Source: Shimia sp039969785 (GTDB lineage: Bacteria; Pseudomonadota; Alphaproteobacteria; Rhodobacterales; Rhodobacteraceae). Taken from it: a stretch of DNA of 64,000 bases. The notes under the pieces are model-generated. The model was not told the DNA's origin and made no database searches. It saw nothing but the letters and a program-made list of their open reading frames with translations. Position numbers and translations under genes: made by a program. The stretch is taken from NCBI RefSeq assembly GCF_039969785.1, contig NZ_JBDVNC010000018.1, positions 62,001 through 126,000 of the forward strand, read 5' to 3'. Below are positions 15,871 to 23,450 of this stretch, in pieces. How positions within the stretch are numbered: the stretch's first letter is position 1; the number at the start of each line of letters is the position of its first letter.

Positions 15871-16860
15871 TTATTCGACCGGGCAGGTGTTGTCTGACAT
15901 GTAGTCATGCACCTTGAGGTCGCCCGCAGAGATCTTGTTTTTCGCGTCGTCCACGGCGTTTTTCATGGTCACTGGAACCAGACCCTTGTTGTGCTCGTCC
16001 ATGGCATAATCGATGCCGCCATTGGCGACGCCCATCACGCTAAAGCCGATGCGCAGCTCTTCGCCTTCGGTCATGGCTTCGAACACGGCGTTGTCGACGC
16101 GTTTCATCATCGAGGTCAGAACCTTGCCTGAGTGCAGGTAGTTCTGGTTGCTGTCCACACCAATCGACAGGATGCCTTCGTCGGCGGCGGTTTGCAGAAC
16201 GCCCACGCCTGTACCGCCAGCCGCGGCATACACCACGTCAGCACCTTGCGAGATTTGCGCCTTGGTCAGTTCAGAACCCTTAACCGGGTCATTCCAAGCG
16301 GCAGGTGTCGTGCCGGTCATGTTCTGGATCACGGTTGCGTCTGGATTGGCCGCCTTAACGCCCTGAACATAGCCACACGCGAATTTGCGGATCAGCGGGA
16401 TGTCCATGCCGCCGATGAAGCCGACGGTGCCCGATTTAGACGCCATGCCAGCCATCATGCCCACGAGGTATGAGCCTTCGTGTTCGTTGAAGACAACGGA
16501 ACGCACGTTAGGCTGATTGACCACCATATCGATGATGGCGAATTTGGTGTCAGGATAATCAGGTGCCACTTCGTCCAGCACGTTGCCAAAGGCAAAGCCG
16601 GTCATAATGATAGGGTTTGAACCTGCTTCTGCGAACCGGCGCAGGGCCTGTTCACGCTGGGCTTCGGACTGAAGCTCGATTTCGCGGAACGTGCCGCCGG
16701 TCTGGCTGGCCCAACGCTGCGCGCCGCTAAAGGCCGCTTCGTTGAAGGATTTGTCGAACTTGCCGCCAAGGTCGAAAATCAGCGCTGGTTCAGCAAGAGC
16801 TGCGCCAGCCGACAGAGCAACGCCAGCGGCGGCCCCAAGAAATTTTTGCATCAGGGTCAT
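15871..16860 (-). CDS. BMP-family ABC importer substrate-binding protein
   Basis: Periplasmic receptor of the importer, 329 residues from the ATG at 16860 (GGGAGAC upstream). An upstream start would add 25 residues before the signal peptide and was rejected. The signal peptide MTLMQKFLGAAAGVALSAGA is followed by ALAEPALIFD; no lipobox Cys is present, so it is soluble rather than a lipoprotein. The Bmp/PnrA-like core includes GGKFDKSFNEAAFSGAQRW, GTVGFIGGMDIPLIRKFACG, VVYAAAGGTGVGVLQTA and GVDSNQNYL. Characterised relatives bind purine nucleosides, hence the likely ligand; the substrate is inferred. It is the first gene of the operon. Confidence 0.92.
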   Translation of the reverse strand: MTLMQKFLGAAAGVALSAGAALAEPALIFDLGGKFDKSFNEAAFSGAQRWASQTGGTFREIELQSEAQREQALRRFAEAGSNPIIMTGFAFGNVLDEVAPDYPDTKFAIIDMVVNQPNVRSVVFNEHEGSYLVGMMAGMASKSGTVGFIGGMDIPLIRKFACGYVQGVKAANPDATVIQNMTGTTPAAWNDPVKGSELTKAQISQGADVVYAAAGGTGVGVLQTAADEGILSIGVDSNQNYLHSGKVLTSMMKRVDNAVFEAMTEGEELRIGFSVMGVANGGIDYAMDEHNKGLVPVTMKNAVDDAKNKISAGDLKVHDYMSDNTCPVE

Positions 16861-16964
16861 GAATGTCTCCCATATGTTGGTCGGGCCAGTCGTTGACAAT
16901 GCCAGCCCTTCATTTGATTGATCCTGAAAGATCACCTGCCAAGTAAGGCGACTGTCAGCGGGGG

Positions 16965-16983
16965 GGTCAACCTGTTTTTGACC
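16965..16983. promoter_or_regulatory. Inverted repeat upstream of the BMP importer operon
   Basis: GGTCAA-N7-TTGACC is a perfect 6-bp inverted repeat about 105 bases before the binding-protein ATG and 29 bases from the rimI stop. It lacks a T-run, so an operator is more likely than a terminator. No regulator gene is adjacent. Confidence 0.35.
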
Positions 16984-17011
16984 ATCTGGCCGAGATTCAG
17001 AGGAAGAGGCC

Positions 17012-17434
17012 TCACTGCCCTTGGGTCAGCGGTTTGAACATTAAGCGCGCGGCGACATGAGTTCCGTCGGATCGGGTATAGTAATCAGGGCGCTGGCCCC
17101 CGGTTTGGTACCCCCGCGAATCGTAAAGGGAAATTGCAGACAGGTTGTCCTGCGCGACCTCAAGAAACGCGCGGGTCGCGCCACGGGCCTGCGATTCGGC
17201 TTCGAAAGCGTCCAGCAGATCGCGGCCGATTCCGCCGCGTCGTGCATCGGGATGCACGGCCAGTGTCAGCAATTCGCATTCATCCGCCACGCAACGTCCC
17301 AGCGCAAAGCCCTGAGGGCGGGTGACAGCGAAAACGAGCGGCGAGGTCAGCAAATCGCGTATTTCCCGCGCCGACCAGGCGCGGGTGTCAACAAAGGCAG
17401 CGGCGTGCAGATCGGCGAGGCCCTGGGGCGTCAT
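17012..17434 (-). CDS. rimI: Ribosomal-protein-alanine N-acetyltransferase (RimI-like)
   Basis: GNAT-family N-alpha-acetyltransferase, 140 residues, with the RimI-type core: LLTLAVHPDARRGGIGRDLL (acetyl-CoA motif A) and EVAQDNLSAISLYDSRGYQ (motif B). In E. coli RimI acetylates the N-terminal Ala of ribosomal protein S18. The gene overlaps tsaB by 4 bases, the arrangement in which RimI is most often found. Some RimI-like proteins in this position modify other N-termini, so the target is inferred. Confidence 0.88.
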   Translation of the reverse strand: MTPQGLADLHAAAFVDTRAWSAREIRDLLTSPLVFAVTRPQGFALGRCVADECELLTLAVHPDARRGGIGRDLLDAFEAESQARGATRAFLEVAQDNLSAISLYDSRGYQTGGQRPDYYTRSDGTHVAARLMFKPLTQGQ

Positions 17435-18021
17435 TCGAAAATGACCGGTGCGGGATCGCGTGGCGGGGCGGCATCGGCGGGTTTGATGTAGAGTGGGGCA
17501 GGGCGGACGGGTGATTTGGTGTACCCGGTGGCGGCATAGCGCGCGATATTAACCACCAGCTGGTCCGGCGAAGGGGGCAGATGAATCGGCAAATCAAAAG
17601 CGTGTGGCGGCGCGGCCAGCATCGGGGAAGGTGTGTCCGGATGCAGCACATAAAGCTGATCGCGCGGGGCTGGCACGGCAGCAATATGTGGGTCCGAGTG
17701 GTCCAGTGAAAGCGCCTGAAACGTCGAAACTCCAACTGCCGGGATCGCAAGACCCAGCGCGAGCCCCCTTGCGGCGGAAACCGAAATCCGAATGCCGGTG
17801 AAATTGCCCGGACCTACGCCGACGCCAATGGCGCTCAGATCGTTCCATTGCGTGTTTGCGTCGTTCAGAACGCGCTCCAACATGGTCATCAGATGTTCAG
17901 CCTGACCACGTTTCATCGGGTCGTAGGCGCTGGCCAACACTTTGGCACCTTGCATCAGAGCCGCCGCGCAATAGGGGCCGGATGTATCAAAGGCGAGAAT
18001 AAGAGGAGAGGTGTCGGACAT
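17431..18021 (-). CDS. tsaB: tRNA threonylcarbamoyladenosine synthesis protein TsaB
   Basis: Non-catalytic partner of TsaD in forming the t6A modification at A37 of ANN-decoding tRNAs. The protein is 196 residues, slightly short but normal for Rhodobacterales. ASKHA-fold motifs are visible: ILAFDTSGPYCAAAL at the N-terminus and LSAIGVGVGPGNFTGIRIS, with GLALGLAIPAVGVSTFQAL after it. It lacks the His-x3-His metal motif of TsaD, as expected. It is translationally coupled to rimI. Confidence 0.93.
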   Translation of the reverse strand: MSDTSPLILAFDTSGPYCAAALMQGAKVLASAYDPMKRGQAEHLMTMLERVLNDANTQWNDLSAIGVGVGPGNFTGIRISVSAARGLALGLAIPAVGVSTFQALSLDHSDPHIAAVPAPRDQLYVLHPDTPSPMLAAPPHAFDLPIHLPPSPDQLVVNIARYAATGYTKSPVRPAPLYIKPADAAPPRDPAPVIFE

Positions 18022-18194
18022 ATCGGTGCCGTGTTGTTGCAGTCAAAACCGCGCGGCCTGTTTTGGCATGGCGGCGTTTCATCAGTGTTTAGCCATGGCA
18101 GGGCATTGTCAAAATGGCAATGGAATTGAATGCGCGATACCCTCGGAGCGATGAAAACAAGGCGCGGTCAATGTAGGGGCGTTTTAAATGCAAA

Positions 18195-18221
18195 CGGACG
18201 GCGCTGAAATGGCACCGTCCG
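18195..18221 (-). terminator. Hairpin terminator after nfu
   Basis: On the minus strand CGGACGGTGC-N7-GCGCCGTCCG forms a 10-bp stem (one G-U pair) followed by TTTGCATTTAAA, starting about 43 bases after the nfu stop. The rest of the 243-base gap between tsaB and nfu (18022-18264) shows no convincing coding frame or RNA gene. Confidence 0.65.
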
Positions 18222-18264
18222 GAATTTCGTGTTGGTTTGACCGCAGTCGATTTGCGCCTGTGCC

Positions 18265-18828
18265 TCAGACAGCGACCGGGCGCACCTCGGTCACTTCGGG
18301 GATATAGTGGCGCAGCAGGTTCTCGATGCCCATTTTCAGGGTCAGAGTCGAGGACGGGCAGCCAGCGCAGGCGCCTTGCATGTGCAGATAAACAACGCCG
18401 CGATCAAATCCGTGAAAGGTGATGTCGCCACCATCCTGAGCGACGGCAGGGCGCACGCGTGTGTCCAGAAGTTCTTTGATCTGACCAACAATTTCGCCAT
18501 CTGGCCCGTCATGGTCTGCATGGCCCGAAGCCTGAACCGCGTCTGAGGCCATAACCGGCTGACCCGACTGGAAATGTTCCATAATCGCGCCCAGAATGGC
18601 GGGTTTGATGTGGTCCCATTCAACGCCATCTTCTTTGGTGACTGTGACGAAGTCCGTGCCGAAAAACACGCCTGCGACGCCTTTGATCGCAAACACACGT
18701 GTCGCCAGAGGCGAGGCCGAGGCACCATCTGCAGTCGGAAAATCCGCTGTGCCCATTTCCAAAACAGTCTGTCCCGGAAGGAATTTGAGAGTGGCCGGAT
18801 TTGGTGTGGATTCAGTCTGAATGAACAT
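18265..18828 (-). CDS. Fe-S cluster scaffold/carrier NfuA-type protein
   Basis: Iron-sulfur carrier of the Nfu family, 187 residues. The N-terminal Nfu_N domain opens with MFIQTESTPNPATLKFLPG and contains RVFAIKGVAGVFFGTDFVTV. The C-terminal NifU-like domain holds the cluster ligands in GACAGCPSS (C154 and C157), preceded by VRPAVAQDGGDITFHGF. It transfers [4Fe-4S] clusters to apo-enzymes; clients in this window could include LeuA-pathway partners or the radical SAM maturase, but this is inference. It appears monocistronic with its own terminator. Confidence 0.93.
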   Translation of the reverse strand: MFIQTESTPNPATLKFLPGQTVLEMGTADFPTADGASASPLATRVFAIKGVAGVFFGTDFVTVTKEDGVEWDHIKPAILGAIMEHFQSGQPVMASDAVQASGHADHDGPDGEIVGQIKELLDTRVRPAVAQDGGDITFHGFDRGVVYLHMQGACAGCPSSTLTLKMGIENLLRHYIPEVTEVRPVAV

Positions 18829-18900
18829 ATTACATGCACCTTTTTTGTCTTACCCGAGATATGCGCCTCTGTCAGGGCAGTGTCAAGGTTTAGAACTATT

Positions 18901-19491
18901 CTAATCTGGTGCGGCCCAGTCCAACGCAGCCTCCAGACGGTCGTCGCCCCAGAACACTTCTTCGCCAACAGTGAAACTTGGCGCGCCGAACAGCCCAAGC
19001 GCAATTGCCCGGTCGGTCTGATGGCGCAGTTCAGTTTTGATGGCCGGGTCTTGCCCGGCGTCCAGGAGCGTGACGGACAGGTCGGCCTGTGCGAGGCAAT
19101 TTTGCAGGACCTGAGGGTCGGCTATGTCGGCGCCTCCACCAAATTGCGCTGTATAGACCGCACGGCAAAACGCAGGCATTTGCGGACCAGCGGCCAGCGC
19201 AATGCGGGCGGCCAGCAGACCGTTCCGGGGGAAGGGATCAGGGCGCGTGAATGGCAGGTCGCGAGCTTTGGTCAAACGGTCCATATCACGCCACATATAG
19301 CGCCCTTTGGCCGGGTAGACATTGAACGGCGACGTGGGCCACCCTTGTGCGGCAAATATCGGACCCAAAAGGAAAGGACGCCACCGCACGACAACATCGC
19401 ACCTGCGGGCGAGGTCCTGGATACGCATGGCGCTGAGATATGAGTAGGTGGACGCGAATTCGAACCAGAAATCAAGCGTCGCACCGGCCAT
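18901..19491 (-). CDS. 2-hydroxychromene-2-carboxylate isomerase-like protein (DsbA/kappa-GST fold)
   Basis: Glutathione-dependent isomerase-like protein, 196 residues, kappa-class GST/DsbA fold. The N-terminus LDFWFEFASTYSYLSAM carries the usual Ser active-site region (FASTYSYLS) rather than CxxC. RPFLLGPIF, GRYMWRDMDR and the C-terminal cis-Pro region GLFGAPSFTVGEEVFWGDDRL match the HCCA isomerase family. The naphthalene-degradation role of the name-giving enzyme need not apply, because no aromatic-degradation genes are present. It follows the universal stress gene by 3 bases, so the two are probably co-transcribed. Confidence 0.85.
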   Translation of the reverse strand: MAGATLDFWFEFASTYSYLSAMRIQDLARRCDVVVRWRPFLLGPIFAAQGWPTSPFNVYPAKGRYMWRDMDRLTKARDLPFTRPDPFPRNGLLAARIALAAGPQMPAFCRAVYTAQFGGGADIADPQVLQNCLAQADLSVTLLDAGQDPAIKTELRHQTDRAIALGLFGAPSFTVGEEVFWGDDRLEAALDWAAPD

Positions 19492-19494
19492 CGC

Positions 19495-19950
19495 TCAGGT
19501 GACGGCCTCAAGCTGATCCTTGGACAAATCCCCCGGCACGATGGTGACCGGAAACGGCAGGCTGCCCGCGTTGCGCGTCAATTGAGAAACCAGCGGACCG
19601 GGGCCCTTGCGGTCAGTGCCCGCCCCCAACACCAGAATGCCAATTTCCGGATCGTCTTTGATTTCGGCAAGGATCTCAGAGACAGCTTCGCCTTCGCGCA
19701 CGGTCAGTTCGGGATCAACATTCTGACGGTCGCGCATCCATTTGGCGAACACTTCGAAATGCACTTCGATCCGTTCACGGGCCTCTTCGCGCATAATGTC
19801 GCCAACACCGATCCAGTGATTGAATTCTTCCGGTTCGATAATTGACAGGATTTTGACACCACCGCCGGTATTAGACGCCCGCATAGCCGCAAACCGCATG
19901 GCATTCAGGCACTCGCGGCTGTCATCCAGTACCACAAGAAACTTACGCAT
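19495..19950 (-). CDS. Universal stress protein (UspA family)
   Basis: Cytosolic UspA-fold protein, 151 residues from the ATG at 19950, which has GGAGAA as ribosome site. An open frame extends 32 residues upstream but lacks a good start. It begins MRKFLVVLDDSRECLNAMRF, and the C-terminal nucleotide-binding region is degenerate but recognisable: ILVLGAGTDRKGPGPLVSQL and SLPFPVTIVPGDLS, close to the G-2x-G-9x-G-(S/T) ATP-binding pattern. It probably aids survival under stress; no specific partner is known. It is followed immediately by the isomerase-like gene. Confidence 0.85.
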   Translation of the reverse strand: MRKFLVVLDDSRECLNAMRFAAMRASNTGGGVKILSIIEPEEFNHWIGVGDIMREEARERIEVHFEVFAKWMRDRQNVDPELTVREGEAVSEILAEIKDDPEIGILVLGAGTDRKGPGPLVSQLTRNAGSLPFPVTIVPGDLSKDQLEAVT

Positions 19951-20018
19951 GGTTGTTCTCCATTTTGTGCAGATCATGACCGGTCGGTCAGATCGGCGCA
20001 ACCGATATTCATGCCCGG

Positions 20019-20882
20019 TCAGGCGTTTGAATGCGCCCAGTCCCAATACATTTCGCGGGCCCGGCGGGTGACGGGACCAACCTGGTACTGGCGGTCTTCA
20101 AAGGCGGTGACGGGGGTGACTTTGTTCATATTGCCAGACAGGAACACTTCGTCGGCGCCTTCAAAATCGGCAAAGCTGAGCACGGATTCATGTACGGTCA
20201 TACCGTCTGCACGCATATTGCTGAGGTGACGCGCGCGGGTGATGCCAGCCAGAAACGTTCCGTTCGGGATTGGCGTAAACACTTCGCCATCGCGCACCAT
20301 AAAGACATTCGCGGTGGCGGTTTCTGCGACGTTGCCCAAAGCGTCGGCCACAAGGGCATTGGAAAACCCTTTGGAGCGGGCCTCGGTCAGCATGCGGGCG
20401 TTGTTTGGATAAAGGCACCCGGCCTTGGCATTGACAACGGCGTCCTCCAGCACCGGGCGGCGAAACTGGGTCTGGGTCAGAGTAACGGACGCTTCGGGCG
20501 CGGCCATCGGGATTTGCTCCAGACAAATGGCAAACCCGGTTTCATCCTTGCTGGGCACAATGGCCGTAGAATCCCCGCCAATGCCCCAATACATCGGGCG
20601 AATATACACGGCGCTGTTGGTGTCAAAAGCCTTGAGACCGTCGCGGATGATGTCGACCATATCTTGCGCAGATACAGTCGGATTGAGCATCAGCGCCTCG
20701 GCGGACCGGTTGGCGCGGGCGCAGTGCTTGTCCAGATCGGGCATAATCCCCTCAAAGAACCGCGCGCCATCAAAAACGCCAGAGCCAAGCCATGCGCCAT
20801 GATCTGCGGCGCGCATGACCGGGATGTCGCCATCATGCCATGCGCCATTGAAATAGGTTCGGATATTTGTGCCAACTGCCAT
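20019..20882 (-). CDS. Class IV aminotransferase (branched-chain/D-amino-acid type)
   Basis: PLP-dependent fold-type IV aminotransferase, 287 residues. The PLP lysine is K153 in NAKAGCLYPNNARM, and GNVAETATANVFMV provides the conserved Glu. LAGITRARHL and HESVLSFADFEGADEVFLSG complete the family pattern. It is most similar in layout to IlvE-like branched-chain aminotransferases, but a role as a D-amino-acid or other transaminase cannot be excluded. It is flanked by a terminator of trpS upstream and the universal stress gene downstream. Confidence 0.88.
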   Translation of the reverse strand: MAVGTNIRTYFNGAWHDGDIPVMRAADHGAWLGSGVFDGARFFEGIMPDLDKHCARANRSAEALMLNPTVSAQDMVDIIRDGLKAFDTNSAVYIRPMYWGIGGDSTAIVPSKDETGFAICLEQIPMAAPEASVTLTQTQFRRPVLEDAVVNAKAGCLYPNNARMLTEARSKGFSNALVADALGNVAETATANVFMVRDGEVFTPIPNGTFLAGITRARHLSNMRADGMTVHESVLSFADFEGADEVFLSGNMNKVTPVTAFEDRQYQVGPVTRRAREMYWDWAHSNA

Positions 20883-20994
20883 GGGTGTTCCCTCTCTCGC
20901 CAGTGGCGACAGTAGGCTTGGCGAGGGGGGAAGGTCTACAACAAAACGCGCCCTGGCGGATGTCGGTCAGAGCGGGGTGTCGCATGGACGAGAA

Positions 20995-21020
20995 AGGGGC
21001 GCGGCATGAACCGCGCCCCT
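20995..21020 (-). terminator. Hairpin terminator after trpS
   Basis: AGGGGCGCGG-CATGAA-CCGCGCCCCT is a perfect 10-bp stem about 29 bases after the trpS stop. On the minus strand it is followed by TTCTCGT. Confidence 0.7.
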
Positions 21021-21048
21021 GACGCATAATGATTGGCGTCTGGTGTCG

Positions 21049-22089
21049 TCAGGTCGACGAAATCATACCGACAATGTCGTAGGCTTTCTTGAGGATCGGC
21101 GTCGCCAGCGTGCGCGCCTGATTGGCGCCGTGACCCAGAATGCGGTCAATTTCCGCGGGTTCTTTCATCAAACGCGCCATTTCCGAAGAAATCGGCGCCA
21201 GCTTTTCAACCGCCAGCTCCGACAGGATCGGTTTGAATTCTGAGAATTGCTTGCCACCCATATCCCTGAGCACCGCGTCTACCGTTTGATCGGACAATGC
21301 CGAATAAATGTTCACCAGATTGCGCGCCTCTGGGCGGTCTTCGAGCCCTTTTTCCTCGGAAGGCAGCCCATCCGGGTCGGTCTTGGCCTTGCGGATCTTT
21401 TTGGCGATGGTGTCGGCATCGTCGGTCATGTTAATGCGGCTGGCGTCAGACGGATCGGATTTGGACATCTTTTTGGACCCGTCCCGCAGGCTCATCACAC
21501 GTGTGGCGGCGCCTTCAATCACCGGCTCGGTGATCGGGAAAAAGTCGACGCCAAAGTCGTGATTGAATTTGGTGGCGACATCGCGGGTCAGTTCAAGGTG
21601 CTGTTTCTGATCCTCGCCCACGGGCACGTGGGTGGCGTGATAGATCAGGATATCCGCCGCCATGAGCGCAGGATAGGCAAACAGGCCCAGCGAAGCGTTC
21701 TGCTGGTTCTTGCCTGCCTTGTCTTTCCATTGTGTCATCCGCTGCATCCAGCCCATGCGGGCGACGCAGTTAAATATCCATGCCAGCTGGGCATGTTCGG
21801 GCACCTGACTTTGGTTGAACAGGATGGATTTGTCCGGGTCGATGCCAGCCGCAATGAACCCGGCGCACAGTTCGCGCGTGGCATGGCGCAGCTTTTCGGG
21901 GTCTTGCCAGACGGTGATCGCGTGCAGGTCAACCATACAATAGACGGTCTCGAACGAGCCTTCATTCTGCATGTCAACAAAGCGCTTCATCGCGCCGAGA
22001 TAGTTACCGAGGGTCAGGCCGCCCGAGGGTTGGATGCCCGAGAAGACGCGCTGGGTAAAGTGAGAAGACGTTTGGACCGCCTCGTTCAT
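21049..22089 (-). CDS. trpS: Tryptophanyl-tRNA synthetase
   Basis: Charges tRNA-Trp. Class I synthetase, 346 residues, normal for bacterial TrpRS. The HIGH-equivalent is in FSGIQPSGGLTLGNYLGA (GNYLGA), and the KMSKS loop is intact in KKMSKSDPSDASRI. Other family segments are MVDLHAITVW and LLMAADILIYHATHVPVGEDQ-type sequence (PALMAADILIYHATHVPVG). It is divergent from the rhomboid gene and closed by a terminator. No T-box or leader peptide was seen in the short upstream region. Confidence 0.97.
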   Translation of the reverse strand: MNEAVQTSSHFTQRVFSGIQPSGGLTLGNYLGAMKRFVDMQNEGSFETVYCMVDLHAITVWQDPEKLRHATRELCAGFIAAGIDPDKSILFNQSQVPEHAQLAWIFNCVARMGWMQRMTQWKDKAGKNQQNASLGLFAYPALMAADILIYHATHVPVGEDQKQHLELTRDVATKFNHDFGVDFFPITEPVIEGAATRVMSLRDGSKKMSKSDPSDASRINMTDDADTIAKKIRKAKTDPDGLPSEEKGLEDRPEARNLVNIYSALSDQTVDAVLRDMGGKQFSEFKPILSELAVEKLAPISSEMARLMKEPAEIDRILGHGANQARTLATPILKKAYDIVGMISST

Positions 22090-22162
22090 GGGAATACTCC
22101 GTCTGGATTTAAGTGTGCGCTTGCCTTACCCATGGGGTAAATCGCCGTCAAGGAGCGTAAAA

Positions 22163-22849
22163 ATGAGCAGTCCCGAACCCCAGAGCCCAATTAATCCATT
22201 GCCGCCCGTCGTTGCGGCGTTGTTTCTGATCATTGTTGGCATCGAAACGGCGTTCTGGCTGGGAAGCAAAGGCATCGTTGGTGGCCCCGGCGCGGTGGGC
22301 TGGCGGCTGGCAGCGGTCCAGAAATACGCGTTTTCGACTGATATTTTCCAATGGATGCTGGCCAATGGCAGATGGTCGCCGGAACATCTTTGGCGCTTTG
22401 TGACCTATGCGTTCATACACGGCAACTTTACGCACGCTTTGTTTGGGGGCGTGTTGTTGTTGGCGATGGGCAAGATGGTCGGAGAGGTGTTTTCGGCCAT
22501 TTCCACGTTAACAGTATTTCTGTTGTCCAGTGTGGTCGGCGCGCTTGGCTATGCGTTGATCACCGGAAGCTCGGTGCCGTTGATCGGGTCTTACCCTGGT
22601 GTTTACGGGTTAATCGGGGCGTTTACGTTCTTGTTGTGGATACGGTTGGGGCTGGTTGGAGCGCCACAAGCGCGTGCCTTTTCGCTGATTGGGATGTTGA
22701 TGGCGATCCAGCTGATTTTTGGCCTGATTTTTGGCAGCAATCCCGACTGGGTTGCGGATGTCTGCGGATTTGGAACCGGTTTTCTGCTGTCTTTCCTGCT
22801 GGTGCCCGGTGGGTGGCGGCGGATCCGCGAAAAGATCCGCCGCGACTGA
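22163..22849 (+). CDS. Rhomboid-family membrane protein lacking catalytic residues
   Basis: Six-helix rhomboid-like protein, 228 residues from the ATG at 22163 (AAGGAGCG upstream). The helix-2 motif is TYAFIHGNFTHALFGG, keeping H86 and H91 but with Gly where active rhomboids have Asn. The region equivalent to the catalytic GxSG is IGSYPGVYG (142-149), where Tyr/Pro replace Ser-Gly. The final-helix HxGG equivalent is ADVCGFGTG, where Asp199 replaces the catalytic His. This points to an inactive rhomboid (pseudoprotease) that may bind membrane clients. It faces the HdeD-like gene end to end. Confidence 0.82.
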   Translation: MSSPEPQSPINPLPPVVAALFLIIVGIETAFWLGSKGIVGGPGAVGWRLAAVQKYAFSTDIFQWMLANGRWSPEHLWRFVTYAFIHGNFTHALFGGVLLLAMGKMVGEVFSAISTLTVFLLSSVVGALGYALITGSSVPLIGSYPGVYGLIGAFTFLLWIRLGLVGAPQARAFSLIGMLMAIQLIFGLIFGSNPDWVADVCGFGTGFLLSFLLVPGGWRRIREKIRRD

Positions 22850-23368
22850 TCAGGCGTCCTGGTTCTTGGCAACAATGGCCAGCGCAATTGCGCTGACGCC
22901 ATTGGACAAAAGTTCGATACCCAGCAGAACGCCCAAAACAACCGTTGCTGATTGCGGGAAGTTGGACAGCACCATCACGCCCAGCACAATCGAGACCAGA
23001 CCAGATATCATCAGGGCGCTGCGCATGGGGCCTTGAGCGCCGGAAAATCCGACCCAGGCCTTGAAAATTCCCGAAACCAAAAACATGATCCCGGCGATCA
23101 TGGTCAGCGCGACCAGACCTCTGAGCGGTTCAGCCAAAAGATTTAGGCCGATGATAAGTGCGACCAGACCCAACAGTGCACCCAGCACTTTATGCCCGAC
23201 GCCCTCGGCCCTGAGGCCCGCAATAATTTGAATGAACCCAAGAATAAAAAAGCTCCATCCGGTGATCAGTGTTGCTGTCACCGAAGCAGCAAATGGATTT
23301 AGTAATGCAATAATGCCTGCCACAAGTGACAGGATGCCGACCAGCAGCATGATAACCCAATTGGACAT
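22850..23368 (-). CDS. HdeD-like (DUF308) membrane protein
   Basis: Inner-membrane protein of the HdeD/DUF308 family, 172 residues with six predicted transmembrane helices built as three repeats of about 55 residues, each with G-rich helix pairs (LVAGIIALLNPF, LIIGLNLLAEPL, IVLGVMVLSNFP). The ATG at 23368 has GAGAGAGA upstream; an earlier frame of 21 residues has no hydrophobic character and was dropped. E. coli HdeD is linked to acid resistance at high density; function here is unknown. Its stop directly abuts the rhomboid stop. Confidence 0.85.
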   Translation of the reverse strand: MSNWVIMLLVGILSLVAGIIALLNPFAASVTATLITGWSFFILGFIQIIAGLRAEGVGHKVLGALLGLVALIIGLNLLAEPLRGLVALTMIAGIMFLVSGIFKAWVGFSGAQGPMRSALMISGLVSIVLGVMVLSNFPQSATVVLGVLLGIELLSNGVSAIALAIVAKNQDA

Positions 23369-23450
23369 GTTCTCTCTCTCCGTTCGTCGCGAACTGAAGC
23401 GATGTAACGTCAGATTTGGGGGAAGGTGCAACAGGTATTTTGGTTAAAGT

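Noticed and set aside
16861..17011. Purine riboswitch upstream of the BMP importer operon
   Set aside because: No aptamer-like three-way junction or conserved loop bases could be recognised; only a short inverted repeat is present.
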